In this document: one piece after another, positions 35,868 to 45,564 of the stretch
Numbering within the stretch: position 1 is the first letter of the stretch
Layout of the letters: each line of letters opens with the position of its first letter
Assembly (NCBI RefSeq): GCF_002909235.1
Contig: NZ_PHQQ01000009.1
Coordinates: forward strand, 92,646 to 156,645
Length of the DNA stretch: 64,000 nt
Source: Arenibacter catalasegens
Lineage (GTDB): Bacteria > Bacteroidota > Bacteroidia > Flavobacteriales > Flavobacteriaceae
Reading direction: 5' to 3'
Position numbers and translations under genes: made by a program
The notes under the pieces: generated by a model
Told to the model about the DNA's origin: nothing
Database searches by the model: none
The model's input: the letters and a program-made list of their open reading frames with translations, nothing else

Positions 35868-36314
35868 ATGACAAACAACGATTTTCATATACTTCTCGCC
35901 GATGATGATGAGGACGATTGCATGTTTTTTAAAGATGCCTTGGAGGAGCTTACAATAACGGCATCTTTGATTACGGTAAGCAATGGGGTTGAATTAATGG
36001 ATTTTCTTAAAGATAATTTGTCCAACCTTCCCCAAGTTCTTTTTTTGGATTTGAATATGCGTTGTAAATCCGGTACGGAGTGCTTATCTGAAATAAAGGA
36101 AAGTGAAATATTTAGGGGATTGCCAGTAATAATTTATTCCACCTCTTCTAATCTTGAGGTAATGGATGTACTTTATGGTAAAGGTGCGCAGTATTATATT
36201 AGGAAACCAGCAGATTTTACTGATTTGAAATTTGTTATAAACAAGGCTATTTCATTCATAAAAGAAAAGAATGTACAACAACCAGCCAGGGAAAAATTTG
36301 TAATACAACCTTAA
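35868..36314 (+). CDS. single-domain response regulator (Rcp1-like receiver)
   Basis: A 148-residue stand-alone receiver domain. The acidic pocket D12-D13-D14, the phospho-acceptor D61 (in FLDLNMR), the conserved threonine/serine region YSTSSN, and the lysine in YIRKPADF are all present. There is no output domain, so it acts by protein-protein contact or as a phosphotransfer intermediate. It has the long beta4-alpha4 segment typical of receivers that pair with cytosolic bacteriophytochrome-like kinases. The kinase gene begins 11 bp after its stop. A related receiver lies on the opposite strand past the kinase. Confidence 0.9.
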   Translation: MTNNDFHILLADDDEDDCMFFKDALEELTITASLITVSNGVELMDFLKDNLSNLPQVLFLDLNMRCKSGTECLSEIKESEIFRGLPVIIYSTSSNLEVMDVLYGKGAQYYIRKPADFTDLKFVINKAISFIKEKNVQQPAREKFVIQP

Positions 36315-36325
36315 ATGGAACAAAA

Positions 36326-38815
36326 TTGAAGACTACTCATAAAACTAATGACCTTTTGTTCCTTGAAGGCGGAGGCCAAATGAGCGAGCTCATAAGGGCA
36401 TGGGATTGGGATAATTCACCCCTTGGTAATATAAAAGATTGGCCCGTAAGTTTACGCACTACTCTTGCGATAATCTTGCATTCGGCCCATCCCATGTTTC
36501 TCTTTTGGGGTGAGGAACTTATCTGCTTTTATAATGATGCGTATAGGCCAAGTCTAGGGATAGATGGAAAACATCCAGCTATTGGTAAAAAGGGTAAAGA
36601 AGTTTGGCCAGAGATATGGGAGTTTATCTGCCCTTTGATAAATCAAGTAGTCACTACGGCTAAACCTGTTTCATATAGTGATCACTTGGTACCATTTTAC
36701 CGAAACGGCAGAATGGAGGACATATATTGGACATTCTGTTACAGTGCCGCTTATGATGATGATGGCAATGTAAATGGTGTAATTGTTACCTGTTCAGAGA
36801 CTACGGAAACGGTATTGACAAAAAAAGAACTACAAGAAAGTGAACGCAGGCTTCGGTCAATGATTGCTCAGGCACCAGTTTCCATAGCTATTTTTCAGGG
36901 AAAGGAGTATGTTACTGAAATGGCCAATTCATTGGCACTTGATATGTGGGGAAGAAAAGAAGACGAAGTTTTGAACAAACCAATTTTGGATGCAATGCCT
37001 GAACTAAAATTACAAGGGATTAAGGGGTTGTTAGACGATGTATATAGCACTGGTAAAACTTTTTCTACTTCAGAATTTCCGTTGCAATTAAAGAGGAACG
37101 GAAAATTGGAAACGGCTTATATCAATTTTAGTTACGAGCCGCTTTTAAATGCCAAGGGTGAAATTGATGGAATAATGACTTTGGGCATTGAAGTTACTGA
37201 TCAGGTAATTGCGCGGAAAAAAATAGAGGAAAGTGAAAAGAAATTCAGACTCCTGGCCGACTCACTCCCTCAGTTTGTTTGGACCGCAGACCCACAGGGT
37301 AATTTGAATTATTTTAACGAATCGGTTTTTGAATTTTCCGGATTGTCGCAGGATCAATTACTAAATCAAGGATGGTTACAGATGGTACATCCGGACGACA
37401 GGGAAAAGAATTTTAAAACCTGGGAGGATTCCATAGCAATAGGAAAGGATTTTTTATTGGAGCACCGTTTCCGAAGACATGATGGCGAATATCGTTGGCA
37501 GTTGAGTAGAGCAAAACCACAACGGAATGATAGTGGGAATATACAAATGTGGGTAGGCAGTAGTACCGATATACAAGAACTAAAAATTTTCCGAAACGAA
37601 TTGGAAAAACAGGTTAAGGAACGTACTGTTGAGCTAGTTGAATTGAACAATTCGCTAAAAAAGAGCGAACAGCGCTACCATTTAATGGTAGAGGAGGTGC
37701 AGGACTACGCTATACTTTATTTGAATAAAGAAGGTATAGTGGAGAACTGGAATACGGGAGCAGAAAAAATAAAAGGATATAAAGCCGAAGAAATAATAGG
37801 TAGAAGTTTTTCCAATTTTTATACCGAAGATGATAGGAAAAGTGGACTTCCCCAAAGGTTATTAGGTTTGGCCGCCAGAAACAATAAAGCTGTGCAAGAG
37901 GGTTGGCGAGTAAAGAAAGACAACACCTTATTTTGGGCAAATGTGGTAATTACAGCAGTGCATAATGAAAAAAACGAAGTAATAGGATATTCAAAGGTAA
38001 CACATGATTTAACGGCAAAAAAAGCATCGGACGATGTGCTAAGAGAAAAAAAGATGGAACTTGAGCAAAAAAATATTGAGCTTCAGAAAATGAACAAGGA
38101 GCTGCAATCATTTGCCTACATTTCAAGCCATGATTTGCAAGAGCCTTTAAGGAAAATTCAAACCTTTGCTTCCCGCATAATCGAAAAAGATAAAGATACT
38201 CTTTCCGAAAATGGAAAATATCTATTTAAACGTATGCAACTTTCTGCCGAACGGATGCAGTTGTTGATTGACGATTTGTTGGCCTATTCCCGTACGCACC
38301 ATTTGGAGGGTGATTTTGAGAAAACCGATCTGAATATTATAATTGAGCAAGTAAAACATGAACTTGGTGAAGAGCTCCTGCAAAAAAACGCAATAATCAA
38401 TGCGGACAAAACTTGCGAGGTCAATATCATCCCATTTCAATTTAAACAACTCTTTTATAATCTAATAAGTAATTCTTTAAAGTTTTCAAAACCAGGTAAA
38501 CCTGTAGCCATAACAATAAAAAATGAGTATGTTAATGGAAAAGCATTAGAAGGGGAAAATTTTAAAGACGACAATACATATTGCCATATTACTTACTCGG
38601 ACAACGGAATAGGTTTTGATCAACAATACAGTGAAAAGATATTTGAATTATTTCAACGTCTTCATGGTAGGTCAGAATATCCCGGAACTGGAATTGGACT
38701 GGCTATAATAAAACGAATTGTAGAAAATCACCGTGGTATTATTACGGCCAAGGGTGAATTAGGTATGGGTGCAACATTCAATATATATCTTCCGGTAGAA
38801 GCTTATAAAGTATAA
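36326..38815 (+). CDS. cytosolic multi-PAS sensor histidine kinase
   Basis: 829 residues, no membrane segment. The N-terminal domain begins FLEGGGQMSELIRAWDW and SPLGNIKDWP, a typical sensor start in Bacteroidota kinases. PAS/PAC domains follow at about 170-300, 305-425 (FVWTADPQGNLNYFN, WVGSSTDIQEL) and 450-575 (IVENWNTGAEKIKGY). A coiled coil (about 570-600) leads to the HisKA-type box SSHDLQEPLRK with phospho-accepting H602. The ATPase has NLISNSLKFSKPG (N box), SDNGIGFD (G1) and GTGIGLAI (G2). The start is TTG at 36326, since residues right after it are already homologous sensor sequence and the gene begins 11 bp after the receiver stop; translational coupling is likely. The signal is unknown. 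Confidence 0.9.
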   Translation: MKTTHKTNDLLFLEGGGQMSELIRAWDWDNSPLGNIKDWPVSLRTTLAIILHSAHPMFLFWGEELICFYNDAYRPSLGIDGKHPAIGKKGKEVWPEIWEFICPLINQVVTTAKPVSYSDHLVPFYRNGRMEDIYWTFCYSAAYDDDGNVNGVIVTCSETTETVLTKKELQESERRLRSMIAQAPVSIAIFQGKEYVTEMANSLALDMWGRKEDEVLNKPILDAMPELKLQGIKGLLDDVYSTGKTFSTSEFPLQLKRNGKLETAYINFSYEPLLNAKGEIDGIMTLGIEVTDQVIARKKIEESEKKFRLLADSLPQFVWTADPQGNLNYFNESVFEFSGLSQDQLLNQGWLQMVHPDDREKNFKTWEDSIAIGKDFLLEHRFRRHDGEYRWQLSRAKPQRNDSGNIQMWVGSSTDIQELKIFRNELEKQVKERTVELVELNNSLKKSEQRYHLMVEEVQDYAILYLNKEGIVENWNTGAEKIKGYKAEEIIGRSFSNFYTEDDRKSGLPQRLLGLAARNNKAVQEGWRVKKDNTLFWANVVITAVHNEKNEVIGYSKVTHDLTAKKASDDVLREKKMELEQKNIELQKMNKELQSFAYISSHDLQEPLRKIQTFASRIIEKDKDTLSENGKYLFKRMQLSAERMQLLIDDLLAYSRTHHLEGDFEKTDLNIIIEQVKHELGEELLQKNAIINADKTCEVNIIPFQFKQLFYNLISNSLKFSKPGKPVAITIKNEYVNGKALEGENFKDDNTYCHITYSDNGIGFDQQYSEKIFELFQRLHGRSEYPGTGIGLAIIKRIVENHRGIITAKGELGMGATFNIYLPVEAYKV

Positions 38816-38851
38816 GTGATGCGTAGTAGAGGGGTGTTCTACAGAGTTTTA

Positions 38852-38869
38852 TGATTTAAGGATAAATCA
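38852..38869. terminator. weak hairpin between the kinase and the convergent receiver
   Basis: TGATTTA AGGA TAAATCA forms a 7-bp stem with a 4-nt loop. There is no T-run after it on the plus strand, so function as a terminator is doubtful. Confidence 0.3.
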
Positions 38870-38952
38870 CCTCAGGCTAGTTTCATTTTCTTTGACCCAA
38901 AATCGATTGTGCTATAAGAAAGTAACTACGATATTCATTTTTAACTATTAAA

Positions 38953-39390
38953 TTATATAATCACCGAGAAATTTAAGGCGTCGTTAGATTTGGCAGATAC
39001 ATTTTGAAAAGGACCTATAGATTTATATAATATCGTTTTTAATTGATTATAGGAGTTGGGTTTTTTTATATATTGATTTGCTCCTCCTTCTTTCAATTGG
39101 TCTACCTCATTTTGATGATAAGAGGTGGAATAGATAATTATGGTAATTTCTGAGAAATCAGGGATGTTACGGATATCGGAAAGGCATTCGAATCCGTCCA
39201 TAAGGGGCATATAAAGATCTAAAAATATAATTTTGGGCAAGGGATTGTCAGAATGCAATTCCGCCATCAAATCCACACCATTCTCGAACTGTTTAACCGA
39301 TGTTTCAATGGGTAATTCTGTCAAAGCGTCCATAAAAATTTCGCGATCATCTTGATCATCATCTGCTAAAAAAATGCTTATACGATTCAT
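38953..39390 (-). CDS. single-domain response regulator, second receiver
   Basis: A 145-residue receiver paralogous to the one at 35868: acidic triad D10-D11-D12, phospho-acceptor D58 in IFLDLYMPLMDGFECL, serine/threonine in YSTSYH, lysine in YIKKPNSY. LPIETSVKQFENGVDLM matches LTITASLITVSNGVELM of the paralogue. It has no output domain. It is convergent with the kinase and transcribed from its own unseen promoter. It may be a second target of the same kinase or a phosphate sink; that is inference from position. Confidence 0.88.
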   Translation of the reverse strand: MNRISIFLADDDQDDREIFMDALTELPIETSVKQFENGVDLMAELHSDNPLPKIIFLDLYMPLMDGFECLSDIRNIPDFSEITIIIYSTSYHQNEVDQLKEGGANQYIKKPNSYNQLKTILYKSIGPFQNVSAKSNDALNFSVII

Positions 39391-39765
39391 TGCTATATAA
39401 ATTAATTGATGTTTGCCGACTAAAAACCATTATACTTAATTTCTGATCTTGTCAGTTAGTAATGTTTGTTTCCATTTTTGGTACATACTTTTAGTCTTGT
39501 TAGACCCTAGTTTGTTTACTTTCATAAATTAAGGCGAAGTTTTAAAGAAGAATGCATCTATTGAATAGAAAATTAACTCAATTGATTTTATAGGCATACA
39601 AATTCAAATCCAGTCTTCAACTGTAGAGGAAATCCTCTATTTAATACGTGCCCTGATAGATCTAGCCTTTTAAAAAGCTTTTTTAACTATAGCATTCCAT
39701 AATCAAATTGAACTAAAATATATTTTCAAAATAGGACAAATCCTTTACGGCCTTAGAAGAGTGCT
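39391..39765. other. 375-bp gene-free region
   Basis: It separates the second receiver gene from the end of the YihY gene. No reading frame of credible composition, no tRNA and no exact TAnnTTTG element. A small hairpin TAGAGG-AAAT-CCTCTA (39624-39639) is the only clear structure, followed by an A/T-rich stretch. Confidence 0.5.
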
Positions 39766-40701
39766 TTAGGGGTTATTAGTTTGTTCTTGTTTAATTATTT
39801 TTTTCTTAATGTTTGTAGGCTTGGCTTTTATTCCAAGTCCATAACGATTGGCATATACCCAAGTAAACTCGGCCCCAAAAAACAATATCAAACATGAATA
39901 GGAAACCCATAATAGAATTAAAACCACGGTACCTGCTGCGCCATAGGTAGAACCAGGGTCCGCTTCCCCAAAATACAGTCCTAATAAAAATTTTCCAAGA
40001 ACAAATAGTATAGCGGTAATTAGGGCCCCGATCCAAACGGTCTTCCACCGAATTTTGGTATCGGGCAAGTATCTAAAAATGAGGGCGAAAAGTAGGGTGA
40101 CGATTCCTATGGAAACCGTAAAATCTAGAATATAGGCAAGATAAAGGATAAAATCAGGCAATACACTACGAATGTAATCGTTGAGTGCCGAAATCCCGGC
40201 AGTCACCAAAAAACTAATCAATAATAGAAATCCGATCACCAATATGAAGGCAAAACTCCGGGCTCTATCAATAAGCATTTTTACGAGGTTTGAGTTGGGG
40301 TCTGGTTTAATTTGCCAAATTTGATTAAGGGAAAGCTGTAAGTGGTAAAATACACCTGTTGCTCCGAATATCAAGGTGCCAAAGCCTAAAATACTCGCCA
40401 CCCTGCTTCTGTTGCCACTCTGTGTCTCTATCATCATTGTTTGAATAGATTCTGCCGCATCTTGGCCCAAGGCCTTGGATATCTCAGCTGTGAGTTCACC
40501 TTGAACAATGTCAATACCCCAAATGGATCCCACCAGATTAATGATGATGACCAAAAGGCCAGGTAGGGAAAGGATTGCATAATAGGCAACAACCGCACTC
40601 AGCCGAAATGGGTCATCAGCATTCCAAGCTTTAAAGGTGTCAACTACCAAAGTAGGTAGATGTTGTAACTTGAATTTATCGCTATTTTTCTCCTTGGTCA
40701 T
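39766..40701 (-). CDS. YihY/BrkB family membrane protein
   Basis: 311 residues with six hydrophobic helices: about 40-60 (AVVAYYAILSLPGLLVIIINLVG), 100-122, 145-168, 178-205, 212-235 and 245-272. The N-terminal AWNADDPFRLSAVVAYYAILSLP and GATGVFYHLQLSLNQIW are typical of the YihY/BrkB (formerly RNase BN) family, which has no proven nuclease activity. Its ATG is 3 bp after the stop of the flavin oxidoreductase gene, so the two are in one operon. Function unknown. Confidence 0.88.
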   Translation of the reverse strand: MTKEKNSDKFKLQHLPTLVVDTFKAWNADDPFRLSAVVAYYAILSLPGLLVIIINLVGSIWGIDIVQGELTAEISKALGQDAAESIQTMMIETQSGNRSRVASILGFGTLIFGATGVFYHLQLSLNQIWQIKPDPNSNLVKMLIDRARSFAFILVIGFLLLISFLVTAGISALNDYIRSVLPDFILYLAYILDFTVSIGIVTLLFALIFRYLPDTKIRWKTVWIGALITAILFVLGKFLLGLYFGEADPGSTYGAAGTVVLILLWVSYSCLILFFGAEFTWVYANRYGLGIKAKPTNIKKKIIKQEQTNNP

Positions 40702-40704
40702 AAT

Positions 40705-42054
40705 CTATAGCATGCTTTTTATATCGTTCGCCCAAGAAGGAAAGGTGAAAATCATATCTTTCAAGGCTTCGGTGGTCACTTGTAAGTTTATCGCCATTGC
40801 GAACATATTGATCGTTTCAGCTGCGTGGGGTGACAAGAGATGGGCACCAACAATTTGTTTTGTCCGCTCGTTTATGATAATTTTATAAGCATAGGATGGT
40901 GTATTTATTCTTTTGGCGTTATACCAGTCCGGAACAGATTTATAATTGATCGTTACCGTCTTATATCTTCTTTTGGCTTCGTCTTCCGACAAACCCACAG
41001 TTGCCAAATTTGGCAAGGTAAAAACGGCTGACGGAATTACGGGGCTTTCTATTTTTCTTTTATTGCCATGAAGAATATTTTCCGACACAATAGCACCTTC
41101 TATTCCCGATAATGGAGTAAGGGGCAGGCCATGTGCGGATACGTCACCACAAGCGTATACATTTGGATTGACTGTATTTTGCAAGAATTCATTTACTTGA
41201 ATGCCTTTATTGGAATAAGACACATTGCTCTTTTCCAAATTCAAGGAATTGATTGCGGGCACCCTTCCTGCAGTATTGAATACTGAACGTGCTTTCAGCG
41301 ATTTTTCTTCTCCGTCCTTTTTATATTGGATACGAAAGTTTTTATTCAGTTTCTCTAGTTGCGATATCTCTGCATTAAATATAAATTCTATACCCAGATC
41401 TTCGGAAACTTTCTTTAGCTGGGATACCATGTCCTTGTCAAATGCTTGAAGTATGTTTTCTCCATGCTCAATGATGGTTATTTTACTTCCTGCCCTTGCG
41501 GCCATATGGGCAAATTCCATTGCAATATAACCTCCGCCAATAAAGACCATATTTTTTGGCAGTTTCTGCAACCGCAGAAAATCGTCACTATTCTTAAGGA
41601 ATTCAGCTCCCTTGAATTCAAGTTTTCTAGCTATTTGTCCTGTAGCAATAACAATTTTATCAGCTTTAATGGATTTTCCCTCAACGGACAAGGTCTGTTC
41701 ATCCAAGAAAATAGGTGATTGGTGGTACAATTGAATTCCCAATTCCTTCAATTCTATTTCAGTGGCCATAGGAATCGGATTGGTAAATTGCCGTTTAAAC
41801 CTTTGCAGCGCTTTCCAATCCAGGGCTGGTTTGGAGGCAATACCTTTGTCCATTAAATTAGTGGCCAATTCATAAGTTTCGAGCGGCGCTAAAAGTATTT
41901 TTTTGGGAATACAGCCTCGGTTGCCACAGGTGCCTCCATATTCACGATTATCCGCTATGGCCACCTTTAAACCACCCTTGGCACAGGTTACGGCGACCTT
42001 ACGGCCTGCACCGCCACTGCCAATTACGAAAACATCAAATTTCTTCATAGCCAT
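40705..42054 (-). CDS. flavin disulfide-reductase family protein lacking the C-terminal catalytic dyad
   Basis: 449 residues with the architecture of dihydrolipoamide dehydrogenase/glutathione reductase: FAD-binding VIGSGGAGRKVAVTCAKGG (about 9-27), redox-active disulfide GGTCGNRGCIPKK (about 41-53), a second nucleotide motif VFIGGGYIAMEFAHMAARAG (about 171-190), and ACGDVSAHGLPLTP (about 306-319). In true disulfide reductases the C-terminus carries HPTxxE, whose histidine and glutamate drive thiol exchange; here the C-terminus reads IFTFPSWANDIKSML with neither residue. It may therefore reduce a non-disulfide substrate or be a quinone/metal reductase. Operon with YihY. The start may be M3, also fine. 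Confidence 0.82.
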   Translation of the reverse strand: MAMKKFDVFVIGSGGAGRKVAVTCAKGGLKVAIADNREYGGTCGNRGCIPKKILLAPLETYELATNLMDKGIASKPALDWKALQRFKRQFTNPIPMATEIELKELGIQLYHQSPIFLDEQTLSVEGKSIKADKIVIATGQIARKLEFKGAEFLKNSDDFLRLQKLPKNMVFIGGGYIAMEFAHMAARAGSKITIIEHGENILQAFDKDMVSQLKKVSEDLGIEFIFNAEISQLEKLNKNFRIQYKKDGEEKSLKARSVFNTAGRVPAINSLNLEKSNVSYSNKGIQVNEFLQNTVNPNVYACGDVSAHGLPLTPLSGIEGAIVSENILHGNKRKIESPVIPSAVFTLPNLATVGLSEDEAKRRYKTVTINYKSVPDWYNAKRINTPSYAYKIIINERTKQIVGAHLLSPHAAETINMFAMAINLQVTTEALKDMIFTFPSWANDIKSML

Positions 42055-42228
42055 GAAGGTATTCAGTTTTGAATTTGCAGGTTGATTTATTTGCTTAATA
42101 TTTTAATCCGATAGGCACGAGATTTATTAAAAGCCAAACTACGAGTAGGCGAGAAACGCTATGAGCGTGTTGGTGAATCGATTCTGATTATAGGTTGAAG
42201 TGTGAAATAGGAGTGAAGCATAAAATAA

Positions 42229-42255
42229 AAGAACCGCTCTTTGGGAGCGGTTCTT
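42229..42255 (-). terminator. intrinsic terminator of the beta-oxidation operon
   Basis: AAGAACCGCTC and its complement with a 5-nt loop form an 11-bp perfect stem, followed on the minus strand by TTTTATTTTA. It ends the marR-fadN-fadA-fadE transcript. Confidence 0.88.
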
Positions 42256-42301
42256 CATTTTGCTTCTAAACGAAGCTCGAGCTTGAGTTAGCTAATCTTT
42301 A

Positions 42302-44110
42302 CTAAAAACAATACTTGTTTTCAGCCTTAAGTTTTTCTGCAATAGAAGTGCGAAGTTCAACTACATTGGGCTGATTTGCATATTTTGTAAATCGTTTAAG
42401 TCCCATAAGCATCATACGTTGCTCATCACCTTCAGACATGGAAACAATTGCTTCCTTGCCATTTTTTATAACAATATCTACCGCATTGTACAAATATAAT
42501 TTGGACATGGATATTTGTTCTTTTTGAGCCGCTTCTCCAAATCGCAGTACATTTTTCTCTGTTCTGAGGATTGCAGATTCGGCCAAATAAATTTCTATTA
42601 AAATATCGGACGCAGCCATGAGTAACATTTGATGCTCATCTAAAGCAGGGCCATATTTCTGTACTGCCGATCCGGCAACCATTAAGAATACTTTCTTAAG
42701 TTTTGCGATCATTTCTTTCTCTTCAGAAAACAGTTTGGAATAATCCACCGTATCAAATGAGGGGATACCCATTAATTCGTTTCCTACAGCCGTTGCCGGA
42801 CCCAATAGGTCTACATGTCCCTTCATGGCCTTCTTTACCAACAGACCAACAGATAACATTCTATTAATCTCATTAGTTCCCTCGTAAATACGGGCAATAC
42901 GCGCATCTCTCCATGCGGCTTCCATAGGCGTTTCTTCAGAGAAACCCATTCCGCCAAAAATCTGGATACCCTCGTCAGCACAATTTTGCACATCTTCCGA
43001 AACGGCAACTTTTAGAATGGAGCATTCAATAGCATATTCCTCAACTCCTTTAAGCTCGGCTTCCTGATGGGTATTCCCTGCAGCTAAGCGCATGGCAATA
43101 CGATCTTCAATATTCTTGGCAGCTCTATAAGAGGCTGACTCACCAGCATATAAATTCGTCGCCATTTCTGCTAATTTGGACTTTATAGCTCCAAAATCGG
43201 CAATGGGGGTTTTAAATTGTTTGCGTTCCACAGCATATTTTAGGGCGTTGGTGGTAATTCGCCTTTGGGAATCCAAACAGGCGGCTGCCAATTTGATTCG
43301 TCCAATATTTAAGGCGTTCATGGCAATTTTAAAACCATTTCCTCTGTCGGAAAGCATGTTTTCCACTGGAACAACGGTATCATTAAAGAAAACTTGCCTT
43401 GTAGATGAGGCGCGAATTCCCAACTTATGCTCTTCCTCTCCTAATGTAATACCATTTTTTGGGTCGTTTTCAACAATAAATCCAGTAATATTCTTGTCGC
43501 TTTCTATTCTTGCAAAAACTATAAATAATTTACAGAACCCAGCATTGGAAATCCACATTTTCTGCCCATTGATTTTGTAAGTTTTGCCATCAGCGGATAA
43601 AGTAGCAGTGGTTTTACCAGAATTGGCATCACTACCGGCACCCGGTTCTGTTAAACAATAGGCACCAAACCATTCACCTGTAGCCAATTTAGGAACGTAT
43701 TTTTGTTTCTGGGCCTCATTGCCATATAAGGTAATCGGCATAGTTCCAATACCGGTGTGGGCACCAAAAGCTGTACTTAATGAACCACTTCCACTAGAAA
43801 TATATTCGCAAACGATCATGGTAGAAACAAATCCCATTCCCAACCCACCGTAGGCTTCAGGAACCGCGACTCCTAAAAACCCCATTTCTCCGGCCTTGGT
43901 CATTACCTCTTCTGTTAGGGCATAGTCCTTAGCTTCGAACCGATCCCTGTTGGCAATAATTTCACGATCGTTAAATTCGATGACGGAATCACGCATCATT
44001 TTCTGCTCTTCGGAAAAATCCTCCGGCGTAAAAACATCTTCGCAATGGGTTTCCTTTACAAGGAATTGTCCGCCCCTAATTATTTCTTTATTTTTTATTT
44101 CTGTGCTCAT
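42302..44110 (-). CDS. acyl-CoA dehydrogenase (VLCAD-like, beta-oxidation)
   Basis: 602 residues. The acyl-CoA dehydrogenase core covers about 25-420: LTEPGAGSDANSG (about 153-165) contacts the flavin, KMWISNAGFC follows, and the C-terminal core motif is QIFGGMGFSEETPMEAAWRDARIARIYEGTNEI (in part, about 378-410), where the glutamate of YEGTNEI is in the catalytic position of the MCAD-type group. A further alpha-helical domain (about 430-602) makes it longer than MCAD and similar to very-long-chain enzymes. It catalyses the first FAD-dependent oxidation of acyl-CoA and passes electrons to ETF (not in this window). It is the last gene of the operon, 84 bp after the thiolase. Confidence 0.92.
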   Translation of the reverse strand: MSTEIKNKEIIRGGQFLVKETHCEDVFTPEDFSEEQKMMRDSVIEFNDREIIANRDRFEAKDYALTEEVMTKAGEMGFLGVAVPEAYGGLGMGFVSTMIVCEYISSGSGSLSTAFGAHTGIGTMPITLYGNEAQKQKYVPKLATGEWFGAYCLTEPGAGSDANSGKTTATLSADGKTYKINGQKMWISNAGFCKLFIVFARIESDKNITGFIVENDPKNGITLGEEEHKLGIRASSTRQVFFNDTVVPVENMLSDRGNGFKIAMNALNIGRIKLAAACLDSQRRITTNALKYAVERKQFKTPIADFGAIKSKLAEMATNLYAGESASYRAAKNIEDRIAMRLAAGNTHQEAELKGVEEYAIECSILKVAVSEDVQNCADEGIQIFGGMGFSEETPMEAAWRDARIARIYEGTNEINRMLSVGLLVKKAMKGHVDLLGPATAVGNELMGIPSFDTVDYSKLFSEEKEMIAKLKKVFLMVAGSAVQKYGPALDEHQMLLMAASDILIEIYLAESAILRTEKNVLRFGEAAQKEQISMSKLYLYNAVDIVIKNGKEAIVSMSEGDEQRMMLMGLKRFTKYANQPNVVELRTSIAEKLKAENKYCF

Positions 44111-44194
44111 TGTTAGTTTAATTAAGTTTTAATAGTAAGAATGGAGATGAAATTTGGAAAAAGTACCGTTTCAATAAGTACGTCTTGTGCTGTT

Positions 44195-45385
44195 TTAATT
44201 TAAAAATTCAAATATTCCTGCAGCACCTTGCCCAGTACCTACACACATAGTTACCATTCCATATTTGCCTTGCATATTTCTCTTTCTCATCTCATCAAAC
44301 AATTGAACGGATAATTTGGCACCCGTACAGCCCAATGGGTGACCAAGGGCAATTGCACCCCCATTTACATTGACTATATCACTATTCAATTTAAGTTCGC
44401 GTATTACAGCTAAGGACTGTGATGCGAAAGCTTCGTTCAATTCGATCAATTCAATTTCATCTTGTTTAAGACCGGCTTGTTTTAAGGCTTTTGGAATCGC
44501 TTTTACAGGGCCAATACCCATGATTCGCGGTTCTACCCCTGCTGCTGCATAATTTACTAATCTGGCAATAGGTTCCAATTTTAATTCTTTTACCATGTCC
44601 TCGCTCATAACCAAAACAAATGCTGCACCATCACTCATTTGGGAGGAATTACCTGCCGTTACACTTCCACCTGCCGCGAAAACTGGTCGCAATCCGGCCA
44701 AAGCTTCCTTAGTTGTTCCTTTTCTAGGTCCCTCATCTTTGGTTACCGTATATTTTTTACTAGCTTTCTTTCCATTGTCGTCAACATATATTTGTTCTAC
44801 TTCAATAGGTACGATCTGACTTTGAAAACGATCTTCTGCCTGGGCCCTAAGTGCTTTCATGTGCGAATTATAGGCAAATTCGTCTTGGTCTTCACGGGAA
44901 ACATTAAATTGATTGGCTACTGCTTCGGCTGTGTTTCCCATGCCCCAGTAATAATCCTCATGCCCTGACTTTGCCAAATCATAATTGAGTTCTGTTTTGT
45001 AACCCGTCATAGGAACAGCACTCATGCTCTCTGCACCACCAGCAATTATACAATCTGCCATCCCAGCCTGAATTTTTGCAGTAGCAATACCTATGGTTTC
45101 TATTCCGGAGGAACAAAATCTATTGACCGTAACCCCGGGGACATCAACAATATTAAGGCCCATTAGGGATATTAAACGTGCCATGTTTAGTCCTTGAGAT
45201 CCTTCGGGCATTGCATTTCCAACAATTACGTCATCTATGCGTGTTTTGTCCAGTTGAGGCAATTCATTTATCATATAGGCTATTGTTTCCGCAGCCAATT
45301 CGTCTGTTCTTTTAAAACGGAATACGCCTTTAGGGGCTTTGCCTACTGCTGTCCTATATGCCTTAACGATATATGCTTGTTTCAT
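44195..45385 (-). CDS. fadA: acetyl-CoA C-acyltransferase (3-ketoacyl-CoA thiolase)
   Basis: 396 residues, a standard thiolase that cleaves 3-ketoacyl-CoA with CoA. Nucleophile C91 is in [13 protein letters not shown], the histidine in [16 protein letters not shown] (about 345-360), and the second cysteine in [14 protein letters not shown] (about 380-393). [13 protein letters not shown] near the N-terminus matches the FadA/FadI type. It sits between the acyl-CoA dehydrogenase and the bifunctional FadN-like gene, with a 179-bp gap upstream that holds imperfect inverted repeats but no clear promoter. Together they complete the beta-oxidation spiral. Confidence 0.95.
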   Translation of the reverse strand: MKQAYIVKAYRTAVGKAPKGVFRFKRTDELAAETIAYMINELPQLDKTRIDDVIVGNAMPEGSQGLNMARLISLMGLNIVDVPGVTVNRFCSSGIETIGIATAKIQAGMADCIIAGGAESMSAVPMTGYKTELNYDLAKSGHEDYYWGMGNTAEAVANQFNVSREDQDEFAYNSHMKALRAQAEDRFQSQIVPIEVEQIYVDDNGKKASKKYTVTKDEGPRKGTTKEALAGLRPVFAAGGSVTAGNSSQMSDGAAFVLVMSEDMVKELKLEPIARLVNYAAAGVEPRIMGIGPVKAIPKALKQAGLKQDEIELIELNEAFASQSLAVIRELKLNSDIVNVNGGAIALGHPLGCTGAKLSVQLFDEMRKRNMQGKYGMVTMCVGTGQGAAGIFEFLN

Positions 45386-45564
45386 TTTATTTTTAGTATT
45401 TAGTATTGAGTTTTATAATTTCTGTTGAAATGAATAGTTCATTTTTTGGATTTCAATACATGTTTCAATAACTGGTTATACTTTTTCTCTTGTAATTATT
45501 TTTAAGTTTATTAATAATACTAATTGTGTTTAGAGTACATAATTGGAACCCTTTACATAGATCA

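Noticed and set aside
35647..35871. A 74-codon frame in the gap before the first receiver gene
   Set aside because: Composition looks non-coding (many Cys/Lys/Asn without pattern); the gap is better explained as a regulatory region with a small hairpin.
39600..39660. Possible tRNA-like T-loop (ATTCAAATCC) in the gene-free region after the receivers
   Set aside because: No acceptor, D or anticodon stems can be formed around it.
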